43,793 bases of DNA from an uncultured Bacteroidota bacterium (GCA_913009685.1 CAJVXP010000019.1:1-43793), one strand, 5' to 3'. Positions 1-8,976 are shown, numbered from the stretch's first letter. Notes: generated by a model not told the origin, from the sequence alone. Numbers and translations are program-made.

Positions 1-502
1 AAGTTTTTATAACAACCTGAAAACGAGCTTATTAACTAATGAGATGCGAAATGGTTAATTTATTCTATATCAGTACGTTATGTTTCGTGTAATAGTCGAT
101 TTCAAAAACTTACCGGAGTATTGATTAAGAAACTTTTTGAAATAAAGGTGTAGCAGGGTTTCCTTCTCTAAATTATAGTGAAACAATACGTTATGTTATT
201 CCCGATTGTTGAAAAAATCATGGAAAATGTTAATAAAAAAATCTTACAGGTTGAAATATAGCTATTTAGGAGTAACCCTTCAAGGTTAAGTTAAAGTTAA
301 TTCCGAAGGATAATACCCTCTGAAGACTGTCTGGTTGTTGTGTCTCTCATCTTTCCCTTTCTCAATGTAAATATTGTTTAGCCGTTTGTATATGCTTAGC
401 TTTGCATAGCGGGATAAAGAAGCCATCTGAAAAGGAAACACAAGCCGCCACTACATGACAGGCAGGGAAAAAGCCGGGCTGGTGATAAAGTGCTCTGTGA
501 TA
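1..502. other. Left contig end, no gene recognised
   Basis: AT-rich stretch with no convincing reading frame on either strand and no tRNA-like or riboswitch-like fold that I can recognise. The 11-base word TACGTTATGTT occurs at 74-84 and again at 187-197, which is too short to interpret. The region lies downstream of the minus-strand FAD protein gene, so it probably holds that gene's 3' flank, but I see no clear terminator. Confidence 0.5.
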
Positions 503-2035
503 TTAGCTTGTTGCAATATGTATAGCAGCTTTAATACCATCGGCAGCGCTGGAAACAATGCCTCCGGAATAACCACTGCCTTCGCCAACTACATACAGGT
601 TTTGGAAACCGGAGCAAAGTCCGTTTTTTTCGCGGTCGACCTGGACAGGAGCAGAGGTTTTACTTTCCAGTCCCAGCAGGTTGCCTTCTTCAAAGCCTTT
701 CATCTTGCGGATGAAGTCTTTCAGTCCCCGACGCATGGCATTGCTGATTTCCGGGGGAAGCAGTTCCCACAGCGGAGCCTGCACAACACCCATGGGATAG
801 CTCGTTTCTTTGTTTGCCGAAGTCTCTTTTTGCCGGATGAAATCTTTAATGCTGCAAGTTGGTGCGCTGTAGCCGGATGAGTATTGATAAAAACTTTGTT
901 CCAGCTTCTCCAGCCAGTCCAGTACTTCCGGTGCTGAAACTTCGCGATGCAAGAGATTGTTCATGTTAAGACCGGCTACGCAGGCGGCATTGGAAAAATT
1001 CCCGTTGCGCAGGTAACGGCTCATGCCGTTTACGATGTTGGTGTTCTCGTAAGCGGTGGCCGGAACAATCACGCCGCCCGGACACATACAGAAACTGTAA
1101 ACAGGATGGCCGCCCTCTCCGGGAGAAACCAGCCTGTACTCGGCAGCTTTGACGCCTTTGAGCTTTTTGACGCCCCACTGTGCCTGGTTAATAAGTTCTT
1201 GCGGATGCTCCATGCGGCTGCCCAAAGCAAAATTTTTGGTGTGAAAGCCGATGCCTCTGCTCATGAGCATACGGTAAGTCTCGAAAGCAGAATGTCCCTG
1301 GGCAATGACAAAAAAATCGGCCTCCATTGTGCCTTTGTCCGTTTCTATTGCGGTAACCCGGCCGTTTTTTACCCGGAGGTCGGTCATTTGTGTTTCGAAA
1401 AGCATTTGACCACCCATGTTTTCAAAAGAATGTCGCAGGTTTTCGACAATCTGTTTCAGTTTATCTGTTCCCAGATGCGGGTGAGCAAGGTACTCAATTT
1501 CTTCAGGTGCACCGGCTTCCACATAGCTTTTCAGGATGAACTGCTTTTCCAGCGAAATTCTTTTGCTTCGCGAAGTGAGTTTGCCATCGGAAAAGGTGCC
1601 GGCGCCGCCTTCGCCAAAAGCATAATTGCTTTTGGGCTGAAACACTGCGGTTTTTTCAAAAATCTCAATTTCGCGACTTCTTTTTTCAACGGCGGTTCCC
1701 CGTTCGATGAGTGTGGTTTGCAAACCGGCCTTCTGAAGGACATAAGCAGCGAAGAAACCAGCCGGACCGCTGCCCACAACCATTGCTTTTTGTTTTCTTT
1801 TTTTGTAAGGGATTTCCAGTATTGCCTGTTTTTCAGGTTCTCCGCCTTTTATTTCGGGCGATTGCACCAGTAACCTTATCTCCCAATGGATAGCGTTCTT
1901 TTTGCGTGCATCCAGACTTTTGTGCATGATTTGAAAGGAGAAATCACGGATATGCAATGCTTTGGCTGCTTTGTAACGGAGTTGTTCCGGTGAATAATCC
2001 GGTGGTAGTTTTAATGACAGTTGTTTGTATCCCAT
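503..2035 (-). CDS. FAD-dependent oxidoreductase of the COG2509 type
   Basis: A 510-residue flavoprotein. The N-terminal ~85 residues form the small domain typical of this family (SLKLPPDY near the start, then a KSLDARKK motif). A Rossmann FAD-binding loop GSGPAGFFAAYVL lies near residue 90. The C-terminus has the family's closing FAD motif, VVGEGSGYSGGI. Family members are annotated only as uncharacterised FAD-dependent dehydrogenases; the substrate is unknown and I do not infer one. The protein is soluble, with no signal peptide or membrane segment. The start ATG at 2033-2035 fits the family N-terminus, and a TAnnTTTG element lies about 20 bases upstream. It stands alone, downstream of the ppdK terminator. 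Long plus-strand frames within it are shadows. Confidence 0.9.
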   Translation of the reverse strand: MGYKQLSLKLPPDYSPEQLRYKAAKALHIRDFSFQIMHKSLDARKKNAIHWEIRLLVQSPEIKGGEPEKQAILEIPYKKRKQKAMVVGSGPAGFFAAYVLQKAGLQTTLIERGTAVEKRSREIEIFEKTAVFQPKSNYAFGEGGAGTFSDGKLTSRSKRISLEKQFILKSYVEAGAPEEIEYLAHPHLGTDKLKQIVENLRHSFENMGGQMLFETQMTDLRVKNGRVTAIETDKGTMEADFFVIAQGHSAFETYRMLMSRGIGFHTKNFALGSRMEHPQELINQAQWGVKKLKGVKAAEYRLVSPGEGGHPVYSFCMCPGGVIVPATAYENTNIVNGMSRYLRNGNFSNAACVAGLNMNNLLHREVSAPEVLDWLEKLEQSFYQYSSGYSAPTCSIKDFIRQKETSANKETSYPMGVVQAPLWELLPPEISNAMRRGLKDFIRKMKGFEEGNLLGLESKTSAPVQVDREKNGLCSGFQNLYVVGEGSGYSGGIVSSAADGIKAAIHIATS

Positions 2036-2055
2036 GGATGGTGTGGTTTGGTGGG

Positions 2056-2063
2056 CAAAGATA
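2056..2063 (-). promoter_or_regulatory. Bacteroidota -7 promoter element for the FAD protein gene
   Basis: On the minus strand this reads TATCTTTG, an exact match to TAnnTTTG. A TTG that could serve as the -33 element lies about 22 bases further upstream (plus-strand 2086-2088). The predicted transcript would have a leader of roughly 15 bases. Confidence 0.6.
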
Positions 2064-2100
2064 CAAACTTGAGCCTTTCAGGTTGCAATCCCGAATGGCA

Positions 2101-2224
2101 TGAGGCACAAGTTAGCTTTCGCACATGGCTTAAGCTAAAACTTGCGCCATTTACTAATTGAACTTACGCATTACTGGCGCGCGAATATTTCCATTACTGG
2201 CGCGCGAATATTTCGCGTGCCTCA
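2101..2224. repeat. Compact intergenic element bounded by TGAGGCAC / GTGCCTCA
   Basis: A perfect 8-bp inverted repeat (2101-2108 and 2217-2224) bounds a block with several internal hairpins. GGCACAAG..TTAGCTT (2104-2118) faces AAGCTA..CTTGCGCC (2132-2148), and a 10-bp stem with loop TAT lies at 2199-2221. It sits between the ppdK terminator and the next gene's promoter. It shares AAAACTTGCGCCATTT with position 25398. It may be a small non-autonomous repeat; no family is recognised. Confidence 0.4.
2169..2214. repeat. Two perfect tandem copies of a 23-bp unit
   Basis: The unit begins CATTACTGGCGCGCG and ends AATATTTC. It occurs at 2169-2191 and 2192-2214 with no mismatch. Each copy carries GCGCGC, which is unusual in this AT-rich spacer. 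Confidence 0.85.
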
Positions 2225-2246
2225 ACTGCTAATTATTAACCAAAAT

Positions 2247-2278
2247 AAAAGCCGGCTGAATATTTTCAACCGGCTTTT
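2247..2278 (-). terminator. Rho-independent terminator of ppdK
   Basis: A 14-bp stem with one mismatch (2247-2260 against 2265-2278) around a TATT loop. It is flanked by A/T runs, so the minus-strand transcript reads a stem followed by TTTTATTTT. It lies 20 bases past the ppdK stop codon and could work in both directions. Confidence 0.85.
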
Positions 2279-2297
2279 GTGGATGTGAAGTGAAAGA

Positions 2298-5048
2298 TTA
2301 TTTGTTCATTTTCTTCCAGCTTCTCTTGTTCATGATGTTTGCCTGAGCGGCTGCCAAACGGGCAATCGGCACGCGGTAAGGCGAGCAGCTGACGTAATGC
2401 AGCCCGACGCGGTGGCAAAATTCGATGGAGCTTGGCTCTCCGCCATGTTCACCACAGATACCGAGTTTGATTTTCTTGCGGGTTTTGCGGCCTTTTTTCA
2501 CTGCCATTTCCACAAGCTGTCCAACGCCTTCCTGGTCAAGAACCTGGAACGGATCGTCTTTCAAAATACCCTTTTCAATGTATATGGGCAGGAATTTGCC
2601 GGCGTCATCACGCGAATAGCCAAAGGTCATCTGCGTGAGGTCGTTGGTACCGAAGGAGAAGAACTCAGCCGACTGGGCAATCTTGTCAGCGGTAAGTGCT
2701 GCACGCGGAACTTCGATCATGGTACCGACCATGTAATCAATACTTTGTCCTCTTTCTTCAAAGACCTTTTCGATAGTTGCACGGACAATTTGCTCCTGCA
2801 TTTTCATTTCGGCCAGTGTGCCGGTAAGCGGAATCATAATTTCCGGACGGGCATCGATTTTACGGGCTTTCAAATCGAGAGCGGCTTCAATAATGGCGCG
2901 GCTCTGCATTTCCGTAATTTCAGGATAGGTATTTCCTAAACGGCAACCACGATGGCCGAGCATGGGATTGACCTCGCTTAAAGCTTCTACTTTGGCTTTA
3001 ATGGTTTCGGGAGAAACACCCATAACTTTGGCCATTTCCTTTTGTCCTTTTTCGTCGTGAGGCACAAATTCGTGCAACGGCGGGTCGAGCAAACGAACGG
3101 TTACGGGAAGTCCCTGCATAGCTTCAAAAATTCCTTCGAAGTCTTTACGCTGAATGGGGAGCAATCCGTCTAAGGCTTCTCTTCTGCCTTTTTCATCTTC
3201 GGCGAGAATCATTTCGCGCATGGCAATGATTTTGTCGCCACCGAAGAACATGTGTTCGGTACGGCAGAGTCCGATTCCTTTTGCGCCAAACTCGCGGGCC
3301 ACGCGGGCATCCAGCGGAGTGTCGGCATTGGTTCTGACGGCCAGCCTGGCTTTTTTGTCGGAAAGTTTCATTAGTTTGCCAAAGTATCCGCTCATTTCCG
3401 GGTCAACGGTTTTAATCATACCATCATACACTTCGCCGGTGGAACCGTTGAGAGAGATAAAATCACCCTCTTTGTATTTGTTACCATCCATCTCCAGCGT
3501 TTTGGCTTTGTAATTGATTTTAATGCTTCCGGCGCCGGAGACGCAGCATTTACCCATTCCGCGAGCCACTACGGCAGCGTGAGATGTCATTCCGCCACGG
3601 GCGGTAAGAATTCCCTCTGCCGAGTTCATCCCTTTGAGGTCTTCGGGGGAAGTCTCAATACGCACCAGTACAACTTTTTTGCCATCGGCAGCCCATTTTT
3701 CAGCATCATCAGCATGGAAAACGACCTGTCCGGTAGCTGCACCGGGAGAAGCGGGTAATCCTTTGGCCATCACTTTGGCTTTGGTGATAGCTTCTTTATC
3801 AAATACAGGGTGCAAGAGTTCATCCAGTTTATTTGGCTCAACACGCATGATGGCTTCATCTTTTGTGATGAGTTTTTCGTGCAGCATGTCCATGGCAATC
3901 TTCACCATGGCAGCGCCGGTACGTTTACCGTTACGTGTTTGCAGCAGCCAGAGTTTTCCATCCTGAATGGTAAACTCCATATCCTGCATGTCACGGTAAT
4001 GCTTTTCCAGATTTTCCTGAGTACTAAAAAGGTCTTTGTAAATTTCCGGCATGGCTTCTTCGAGCGAAGGATATTTCTCTGCTCTTTCTTCTTCAGAAAC
4101 GTTGGCCAGTTTTGCCCAGCGTTTGGAGCCTTCGAGTGTGATTTGCTGTGGTGTACGAATTCCGGCAACCACATCTTCACCCTGTGCATTGATAAGATAT
4201 TCGCCATTGAAAATATTTTCGCCGGTGGCGGCATCGCGGGTGAATGCAACTCCGGTTGCAGAAGTTTCTCCCATGTTTCCGAATACCATGGCCTGAACGC
4301 TTACAGCTGTTCCCCACTCATCGGGGATTTTATTCAGTTTGCGGTAGAGAATAGCTCTTTCGTTCATCCAGCTGTCGAAAACAGCCATAATAGCTCCCCA
4401 GAGTTGTTCCCACGGGTCATCCGGAAAATCATTCCCGGTTTGTTTTTTAACGGCGGCTTTAAACTGTGCTACCATCTCTTTAAGGTCATCTGCAGTGAGT
4501 TCGGTATCAAGTGCCACGCCGCGCTTTTTCTTCATTTCGTCGATGATAATTTCAAAGGGGTCTTCGGCTTCTCTTGATTCGGGTTTCATGCCGAGAACCA
4601 CGTCGCCATACATTTGGACAAAACGGCGATAGGAATCCCAGGCAAAACGCGGGTTTCCCGATTTGGCGGCAATACCTTCAACGGCGTTGTCATTCATTCC
4701 GAGGTTGAGGACGGTATCCATCATCCCAGGCATGGAAGCCCGTGCACCCGAACGCACGGAGACGAGTAAAGGATTTTTCTGGTCACCGAATTTCATTCCC
4801 ATAATGTTTTCAACATGGGCAATGGCATGTGTTACATCCTCTTTAATAAGGTCAACGGCATAGTCGCGGCCTTTTTCATTGTATAGTGTACAAATTTCAG
4901 TGGTGATAGTGAAGCCGGGAGGAACCGGTACGCCGATAAGATTCATTTCAGCAAGATTGGCTCCTTTGCCACCAAGAAGGTTTTTCATTTTTGTATTCCC
5001 TTCGGCTTTGCGATCACCGAAAAGATAGACATACTTTGCTTTAGACAT
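2298..5048 (-). CDS. ppdK: Pyruvate, phosphate dikinase
   Basis: A 916-residue cytoplasmic enzyme that interconverts pyruvate + ATP + phosphate with PEP + AMP + pyrophosphate. The N-terminal ATP-grasp nucleotide-binding region begins with GGKGANLAEM (residues 26-35). The swivelling phosphohistidine domain carries the catalytic histidine at about residue 490 in GGMTSHAAVVARGMG. The C-terminal TIM barrel binds PEP/pyruvate and has the conserved GICGEHGG near residue 870. Length is slightly above the usual ~875-890 residues. The start MSKAKYVYLFG is typical. It is monocistronic, with its own promoter (5092-5099) and a strong terminator (2247-2278). It probably runs reversibly between glycolysis and gluconeogenesis, but direction cannot be read from sequence. 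Confidence 0.98.
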   Translation of the reverse strand: MSKAKYVYLFGDRKAEGNTKMKNLLGGKGANLAEMNLIGVPVPPGFTITTEICTLYNEKGRDYAVDLIKEDVTHAIAHVENIMGMKFGDQKNPLLVSVRSGARASMPGMMDTVLNLGMNDNAVEGIAAKSGNPRFAWDSYRRFVQMYGDVVLGMKPESREAEDPFEIIIDEMKKKRGVALDTELTADDLKEMVAQFKAAVKKQTGNDFPDDPWEQLWGAIMAVFDSWMNERAILYRKLNKIPDEWGTAVSVQAMVFGNMGETSATGVAFTRDAATGENIFNGEYLINAQGEDVVAGIRTPQQITLEGSKRWAKLANVSEEERAEKYPSLEEAMPEIYKDLFSTQENLEKHYRDMQDMEFTIQDGKLWLLQTRNGKRTGAAMVKIAMDMLHEKLITKDEAIMRVEPNKLDELLHPVFDKEAITKAKVMAKGLPASPGAATGQVVFHADDAEKWAADGKKVVLVRIETSPEDLKGMNSAEGILTARGGMTSHAAVVARGMGKCCVSGAGSIKINYKAKTLEMDGNKYKEGDFISLNGSTGEVYDGMIKTVDPEMSGYFGKLMKLSDKKARLAVRTNADTPLDARVAREFGAKGIGLCRTEHMFFGGDKIIAMREMILAEDEKGRREALDGLLPIQRKDFEGIFEAMQGLPVTVRLLDPPLHEFVPHDEKGQKEMAKVMGVSPETIKAKVEALSEVNPMLGHRGCRLGNTYPEITEMQSRAIIEAALDLKARKIDARPEIMIPLTGTLAEMKMQEQIVRATIEKVFEERGQSIDYMVGTMIEVPRAALTADKIAQSAEFFSFGTNDLTQMTFGYSRDDAGKFLPIYIEKGILKDDPFQVLDQEGVGQLVEMAVKKGRKTRKKIKLGICGEHGGEPSSIEFCHRVGLHYVSCSPYRVPIARLAAAQANIMNKRSWKKMNK

Positions 5049-5091
5049 TTTATTAAAATTTGTTTAAAAAATATTTTCGAATTTTGTGTTA

Positions 5092-5099
5092 CAAAAATA
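5092..5099 (-). promoter_or_regulatory. ppdK: -7 promoter element for ppdK
   Basis: The minus strand reads TATTTTTG (TAnnTTTG), 43 bases before the ppdK start. No good -33 TTTG is seen at the expected spacing. The rest of the 5049-5360 divergent spacer is AT-rich with no gene. Confidence 0.5.
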
Positions 5100-5329
5100 C
5101 TAAAAAATACGTTCTTGTTTTTTTCTCCCCACCCAAATGGCTGTTAATAATTGTCAAAAAGCAAGGATGATTTTCTCTATGGAAAAATCAGGCCTTTCAA
5201 TCGTTTGCAAAAGCATAATCCGGAAAAAATTGTGTCAAAAATCAGGGACGGTTACGGTTTGTGTTTTTTAGTAAAGAGGGAGACTAAAAATCAGTAAAAC
5301 ACCTACTTTTATATCAACCCATAATTTCA

Positions 5330-5337
5330 TAAGTTTG
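5330..5337 (+). promoter_or_regulatory. -7 promoter element for the saccharopine-pathway genes
   Basis: TAAGTTTG matches TAnnTTTG and lies 23 bases before the ATG at 5361. The -33 region is not a clear match. Confidence 0.55.
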
Positions 5338-5360
5338 CCTTTTAATAAATTCGATGAAAG

Positions 5361-6671
5361 ATGAAACATAAGATTGGTATTCGTTACGAAGATAAATATC
5401 TGATGGAGCGAAGGGTAGCCCTTGTTCCGGAACATGTCAGGCAGTTGGTTGAAAAAGGAATAGAGATACAGGTTGTGCCTTCCGAAAAGCGGGTTTTTAA
5501 GGATGATGAATACCGGCGGGCCGGTGCCGTGCTGCGTGCGGAACCTTTAGATGCAGATGTGGTGCTGGGGGTGAAAGAGATGCCGATAGATTATTTTAAA
5601 GCACACAAGACTTATATTTTTTTCAGCCATACTATTAAAGGCCAGTCTTATAATATGCCGTTGCTTCGTAATATGATGGATCATAAAATCAATCTTATCG
5701 ATTATGAGCGGATAGTGGATACACAGGGACGCCGGTTGATTTTTTTTGGACATTTTGCCGGTCTGGCCGGAATGATTAATTCGTTGTGGTCGCTTGGGCA
5801 GCGTATGAAAAGAAATGGGCTGGATACGCCATTTTTAAACTTAAAACAAACCCATCATTACGATTCGTTAGAAGAAGCAAAATCTGCTGTGTCGGCTGTG
5901 GGTCAGGAAATTGCGCGTAACGGATTGCCGGCAGGAATGACTCCTGTGGTGGTCGGAATCACGGGCTACGGGAATGTCTCGAAAGGAGCGCAGGAGATAC
6001 TTGGTCTTTTGCCGGGTATCGAAATTTCTCCTGCCGATTTGTTGAAACTGGAAAAACAGAATTATCTTCCTTCCAATGTGATTTATAAAGTGGTCTTTGA
6101 AGAAAAACACCTCGCACGTCCGAAAGAGGCCGGTAAAAGGTTTGATTTACAGGAATATTACCATTATCCCGAACATTTTGAGGGTGTTTTTGAACAATAT
6201 TTGTCGCATCTCACCGTGCTGATGAATTGCATGTACTGGGACGACCGCTATCCGCGTATTGTAACTAAAGATTACTTAGAGACGTTGTGGAAAAAAGGAA
6301 ATCTGAAGCTTGAGGTCATTGGCGATGTTACCTGCGACCCGGATGGTTCCGTGGAGATTACTCATACGGGCACGGCCATTGAGGATCCTGTGTTTGTTTA
6401 CAATCCGGAGACCCGCGAGCCTGTGATGGGCTTTGATGGAGAAGGTGTTTTGGTTATGGCTGTGGATATTTTGCCCAGCGAGTTGCCTCGTGAAGCTTCG
6501 CAGGCTTTCAGTAATGCTCTGATAAAGTTTTTACCGGGTTTGTTAGAAGCCGATTTTGAAGTTCCCTTTGACAATTTACAGATTCCCGGCCCTTTGAAAA
6601 AGGCCATGATTTTATATCACGGAGAATTAACCCCCGATTATAAACATCTCGAAAAATATTTAAACCAGTAA
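5361..6671 (+). CDS. Lysine-ketoglutarate reductase (saccharopine-forming), LKR half
   Basis: A 436-residue protein that follows the N-terminal LKR part of eukaryotic bifunctional aminoadipic semialdehyde synthase. It has an alanine-dehydrogenase/transhydrogenase-type N-terminus (ERRVALVPEHV near residue 16), then FFSHTIKGQ, FAGLAGMIN and GYGNVSKGAQEIL, all with clear counterparts in the animal enzyme. The expected reaction is NAD(P)H-dependent condensation of L-lysine and 2-oxoglutarate to saccharopine, or its reverse. It is cytoplasmic. The next gene encodes the saccharopine dehydrogenase half, so the two look like the split form of the fused enzyme. A terminator-like hairpin lies just after its stop codon. 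Assignment rests on recalled similarity; direction (lysine breakdown or synthesis) is inferred. Breakdown is more likely, since nothing else for lysine synthesis is nearby. Confidence 0.88.
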   Translation: MKHKIGIRYEDKYLMERRVALVPEHVRQLVEKGIEIQVVPSEKRVFKDDEYRRAGAVLRAEPLDADVVLGVKEMPIDYFKAHKTYIFFSHTIKGQSYNMPLLRNMMDHKINLIDYERIVDTQGRRLIFFGHFAGLAGMINSLWSLGQRMKRNGLDTPFLNLKQTHHYDSLEEAKSAVSAVGQEIARNGLPAGMTPVVVGITGYGNVSKGAQEILGLLPGIEISPADLLKLEKQNYLPSNVIYKVVFEEKHLARPKEAGKRFDLQEYYHYPEHFEGVFEQYLSHLTVLMNCMYWDDRYPRIVTKDYLETLWKKGNLKLEVIGDVTCDPDGSVEITHTGTAIEDPVFVYNPETREPVMGFDGEGVLVMAVDILPSELPREASQAFSNALIKFLPGLLEADFEVPFDNLQIPGPLKKAMILYHGELTPDYKHLEKYLNQ

Positions 6672-6677
6672 ATTTAT

Positions 6678-6706
6678 GGTCGTAGAGAATGTCTATGGCC
6701 TTTTTT
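6678..6706 (+). terminator. Terminator-like hairpin between the LKR and SDH genes
   Basis: GGTCGTAGA (6678-6686) pairs with TCTATGGCC (6692-6700), nine pairs including two G-U, around a GAATG loop and followed by TTTTTT. It lies between two genes expected to be co-expressed, so it may act as partial terminator or attenuator to set their ratio. Confidence 0.6.
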
Positions 6707-6732
6707 CTTTAAAGTATATAAAAAATAATTTT

Positions 6733-8076
6733 ATGAAACATATCCTTGTTCTCGGTGCCGGCTTGTCCACCCAAAGCCTTATTGAATATTTATTGGAAAA
6801 CGCTTCTGAATATGACTGGCATATTACAGTGGCTGATATGAATGAAGCGCTGGCACACAAAAAGGTGAACGGTAATCCCCGCGGAAAAGCCATTGTGTTT
6901 GATGTTACCGATGATCTGGAGAGTTGGCGGGCCATTGCCAAAGCAGATATTGTTATCTCCATGTTGCCGGCTTTCATGCACCATCTGGTGGCTAAAAAAT
7001 GTATTGATCTGCGGAAGCCCATGCTCACAGCTTCTTATGTTACTGATGAAATAAAAGAGTACGATGAACTGGCCAAAAAGGCCGGGGTTCCTATCCTGAT
7101 GGAACTCGGTGTTGACCCGGGGATTGACCATATGTCAGCCATGCGGGTTATTCATCGTATCCAGAAAATAGGAGGTGAGATTCTTTCTTTCAACTCTTTT
7201 ACCGGCGGGTTGGTAGCTCCTGAAAGTGACAATAATCCCTGGAACTATAAACTGACATGGAATCCCCGCAATGTGGTTCTTGCCGGAAACGGGGTGTCGC
7301 AGTTCATTCAACGCGGGCGCTACAAATATATTCCGTATTTTAAGCTGTTCGACCGTACGATGATGCGTAAGATACTGCAATATGGCGATTTTGAAATCTA
7401 TTCCAACCGCGATTCATTGAGATACCGTGAAATCTACGGTTTGAAAGATATTCCTTCCATGTATCGTGGTACCATTCGCCGGCCCGGCTTTGCCAAAGCA
7501 TGGGATGTCTTTGTAAAGCTCGGGGCTACTGACGATACCTATCGCATGGAAGATTCCGAAAATATGACCTACCGCGATTTTATCAATTCGTTTATGCAGT
7601 ATGAACCCAATGTTCCTGTGGAGATAAAATTGCAAGAGTATTGTCAGAAAGCTTCTGACCCGGTGGTGTTAGAGAAACTCAAGTGGCTGGGGATTTTCGA
7701 TAAGCGAAAAATCGGACTGAAAAATGCTACGCCGGCGCAGATTCTTCAGAAACTGCTCGAAGAAAAATGGGCCATGGATCCGGATGATAAAGATATGCTC
7801 ATTATGCAACACGAGTTTAAATACCGTTTGGGTAATGAAAATAAAATGATTGTTGCTGCCATGGTGGTGATAGGGGAGAACCGGGAAAAAACTGCTATGG
7901 CCAGGACGGTGGGACTTCCACTCGGCATTGCCACCAAATTGCTGGCCACCGGAAAAATCAAAAAAACCGGTATTCATCGTCCTATTGATAAAGTCATGTA
8001 CGAACCTATTCTGGAGGAGCTGGAAAGTTTTGGCATAAGCTTTGAAGAGAAAGAGTACATGATTGACCAATCTTAA
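6733..8076 (+). CDS. Saccharopine dehydrogenase (glutamate-forming), SDH half
   Basis: A 447-residue enzyme expected to oxidise saccharopine with NAD to glutamate and 2-aminoadipate 6-semialdehyde. It opens with a Rossmann motif, ILVLGAGLSTQSLIEYL. Further on it has ISMLPAFMHHLVAKKC, LTASYVTDE, MELGVDPGIDHM and an SNRDS motif, all landmarks of the C-terminal half of animal aminoadipic semialdehyde synthase. Near the end, TVGLPLGIATKLL is also conserved. An in-frame ATG exists at 6676, but it would put the terminator-like hairpin inside the coding region and add an unrelated 19-residue tail. I choose 6733, where the nucleotide-binding strand starts directly. It is paired with the LKR gene upstream. 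Confidence 0.9.
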   Translation: MKHILVLGAGLSTQSLIEYLLENASEYDWHITVADMNEALAHKKVNGNPRGKAIVFDVTDDLESWRAIAKADIVISMLPAFMHHLVAKKCIDLRKPMLTASYVTDEIKEYDELAKKAGVPILMELGVDPGIDHMSAMRVIHRIQKIGGEILSFNSFTGGLVAPESDNNPWNYKLTWNPRNVVLAGNGVSQFIQRGRYKYIPYFKLFDRTMMRKILQYGDFEIYSNRDSLRYREIYGLKDIPSMYRGTIRRPGFAKAWDVFVKLGATDDTYRMEDSENMTYRDFINSFMQYEPNVPVEIKLQEYCQKASDPVVLEKLKWLGIFDKRKIGLKNATPAQILQKLLEEKWAMDPDDKDMLIMQHEFKYRLGNENKMIVAAMVVIGENREKTAMARTVGLPLGIATKLLATGKIKKTGIHRPIDKVMYEPILEELESFGISFEEKEYMIDQS

Positions 8077-8088
8077 TAATTTTCAGCT

Positions 8089-8976
8089 ATGGGATTTCTT
8101 ATTCTGCTTTTCTTAGTAGGCCTCGGTTTTTATTTTATTATGAAATGGAAGCGGCCTTCATCGGCACAAAATCCCGAAGTAGGGAGAACAGCATCCAATA
8201 ATGGCTCTTACAAATCTGCCGGGGCAGCTTCTTCCCGCCGTGGCGGCGCAAACAGCTATGCCAAATGGGTAGGCGGCGGACTGGGCTGGGCTTTTGGCGG
8301 CCCTATCGGCGGTATTTTGGGCTATGTGCTCGGCTCAATGTTTCAGGGACAGCAGGCTATGGGCGGGCGCTCCTTTCGCCCGGGCATGCCTACCACAACA
8401 GGCGATTTCAATGTGAGCCTGCTGGTGTTGACGGCTGCTATTATGAAAGCCGATGGCACTGTTAAAAGGTCGGAACTGGAGTATGTGAAGAAATTCTATG
8501 TGGCCAATTTCGGTGCGGAAGGAGCAAAGCATTACATTAAATTGCTTGGAGATATCCTGAAAAAGGATTTCGATGTGCTGGAGGTAAGCCGCCAGATTGG
8601 CCGGTTTATGGACTATTCGGCACGTTTGCAGTTGATGCATTATCTTTTTGGTATTGCGCTGGCAGATGGTAATGCCGATAATCTGGAAGTGGAAATTATA
8701 GAGCGGATTGCCATGGCCATGGGCCTCGGCGCTACTGATTTCCAGTCTATAAAGGCCATGTTTGTAAATGATACCGAGAGCGCTTACAAGATTCTCGGTA
8801 TCACAGATTCCGTTACTGATGAGGAGGTGAAACTGGCTTACCGCGAAATGGCCAAAAAATACCATCCCGACAAGGTGAGCCATTTGGGAGAAGATGTGAA
8901 AAAAGCCGCCGAAGAAAAATTTCTGAAAGTAAACGAAGCTTACGAGGCTATCAAAAAAGAACGGGGGATAAAATAG
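8089..8976 (+). CDS. Membrane-anchored DnaJ-domain protein with TerB-like region (DjlA type)
   Basis: A 295-residue protein with an N-terminal membrane segment (about residues 2-18) and a low-complexity, glycine-rich linker containing GGGLGWAFGGPIGGILG. A helical TerB-like domain covers about residues 105-225 (AAIMKADGT, IALADGN). The C-terminal J domain has its HPD tripeptide near residue 260 and a helix ending KVNEAYEAIKK. This order matches DjlA-type co-chaperones that stimulate Hsp70 (DnaK) at the inner membrane. It starts 12 bases after the saccharopine dehydrogenase stop and is probably co-transcribed, though no functional link is evident. Confidence 0.85.
   Translation: MGFLILLFLVGLGFYFIMKWKRPSSAQNPEVGRTASNNGSYKSAGAASSRRGGANSYAKWVGGGLGWAFGGPIGGILGYVLGSMFQGQQAMGGRSFRPGMPTTTGDFNVSLLVLTAAIMKADGTVKRSELEYVKKFYVANFGAEGAKHYIKLLGDILKKDFDVLEVSRQIGRFMDYSARLQLMHYLFGIALADGNADNLEVEIIERIAMAMGLGATDFQSIKAMFVNDTESAYKILGITDSVTDEEVKLAYREMAKKYHPDKVSHLGEDVKKAAEEKFLKVNEAYEAIKKERGIK

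Noticed and set aside
947-1873. Plus-strand frame of 308 codons
   Set aside because: It lies fully inside the FAD protein gene on the other strand, has no recognisable domain, and the minus-strand product is a clear flavoprotein.
3810-4577. Plus-strand frame of 255 codons
   Set aside because: Antisense shadow of ppdK; composition is Phe/Cys/His-rich without any known motif.
6676-6732. Upstream in-frame ATG for saccharopine dehydrogenase
   Set aside because: It would add 19 residues translated across a terminator-like hairpin; the conserved Rossmann start is at 6733.
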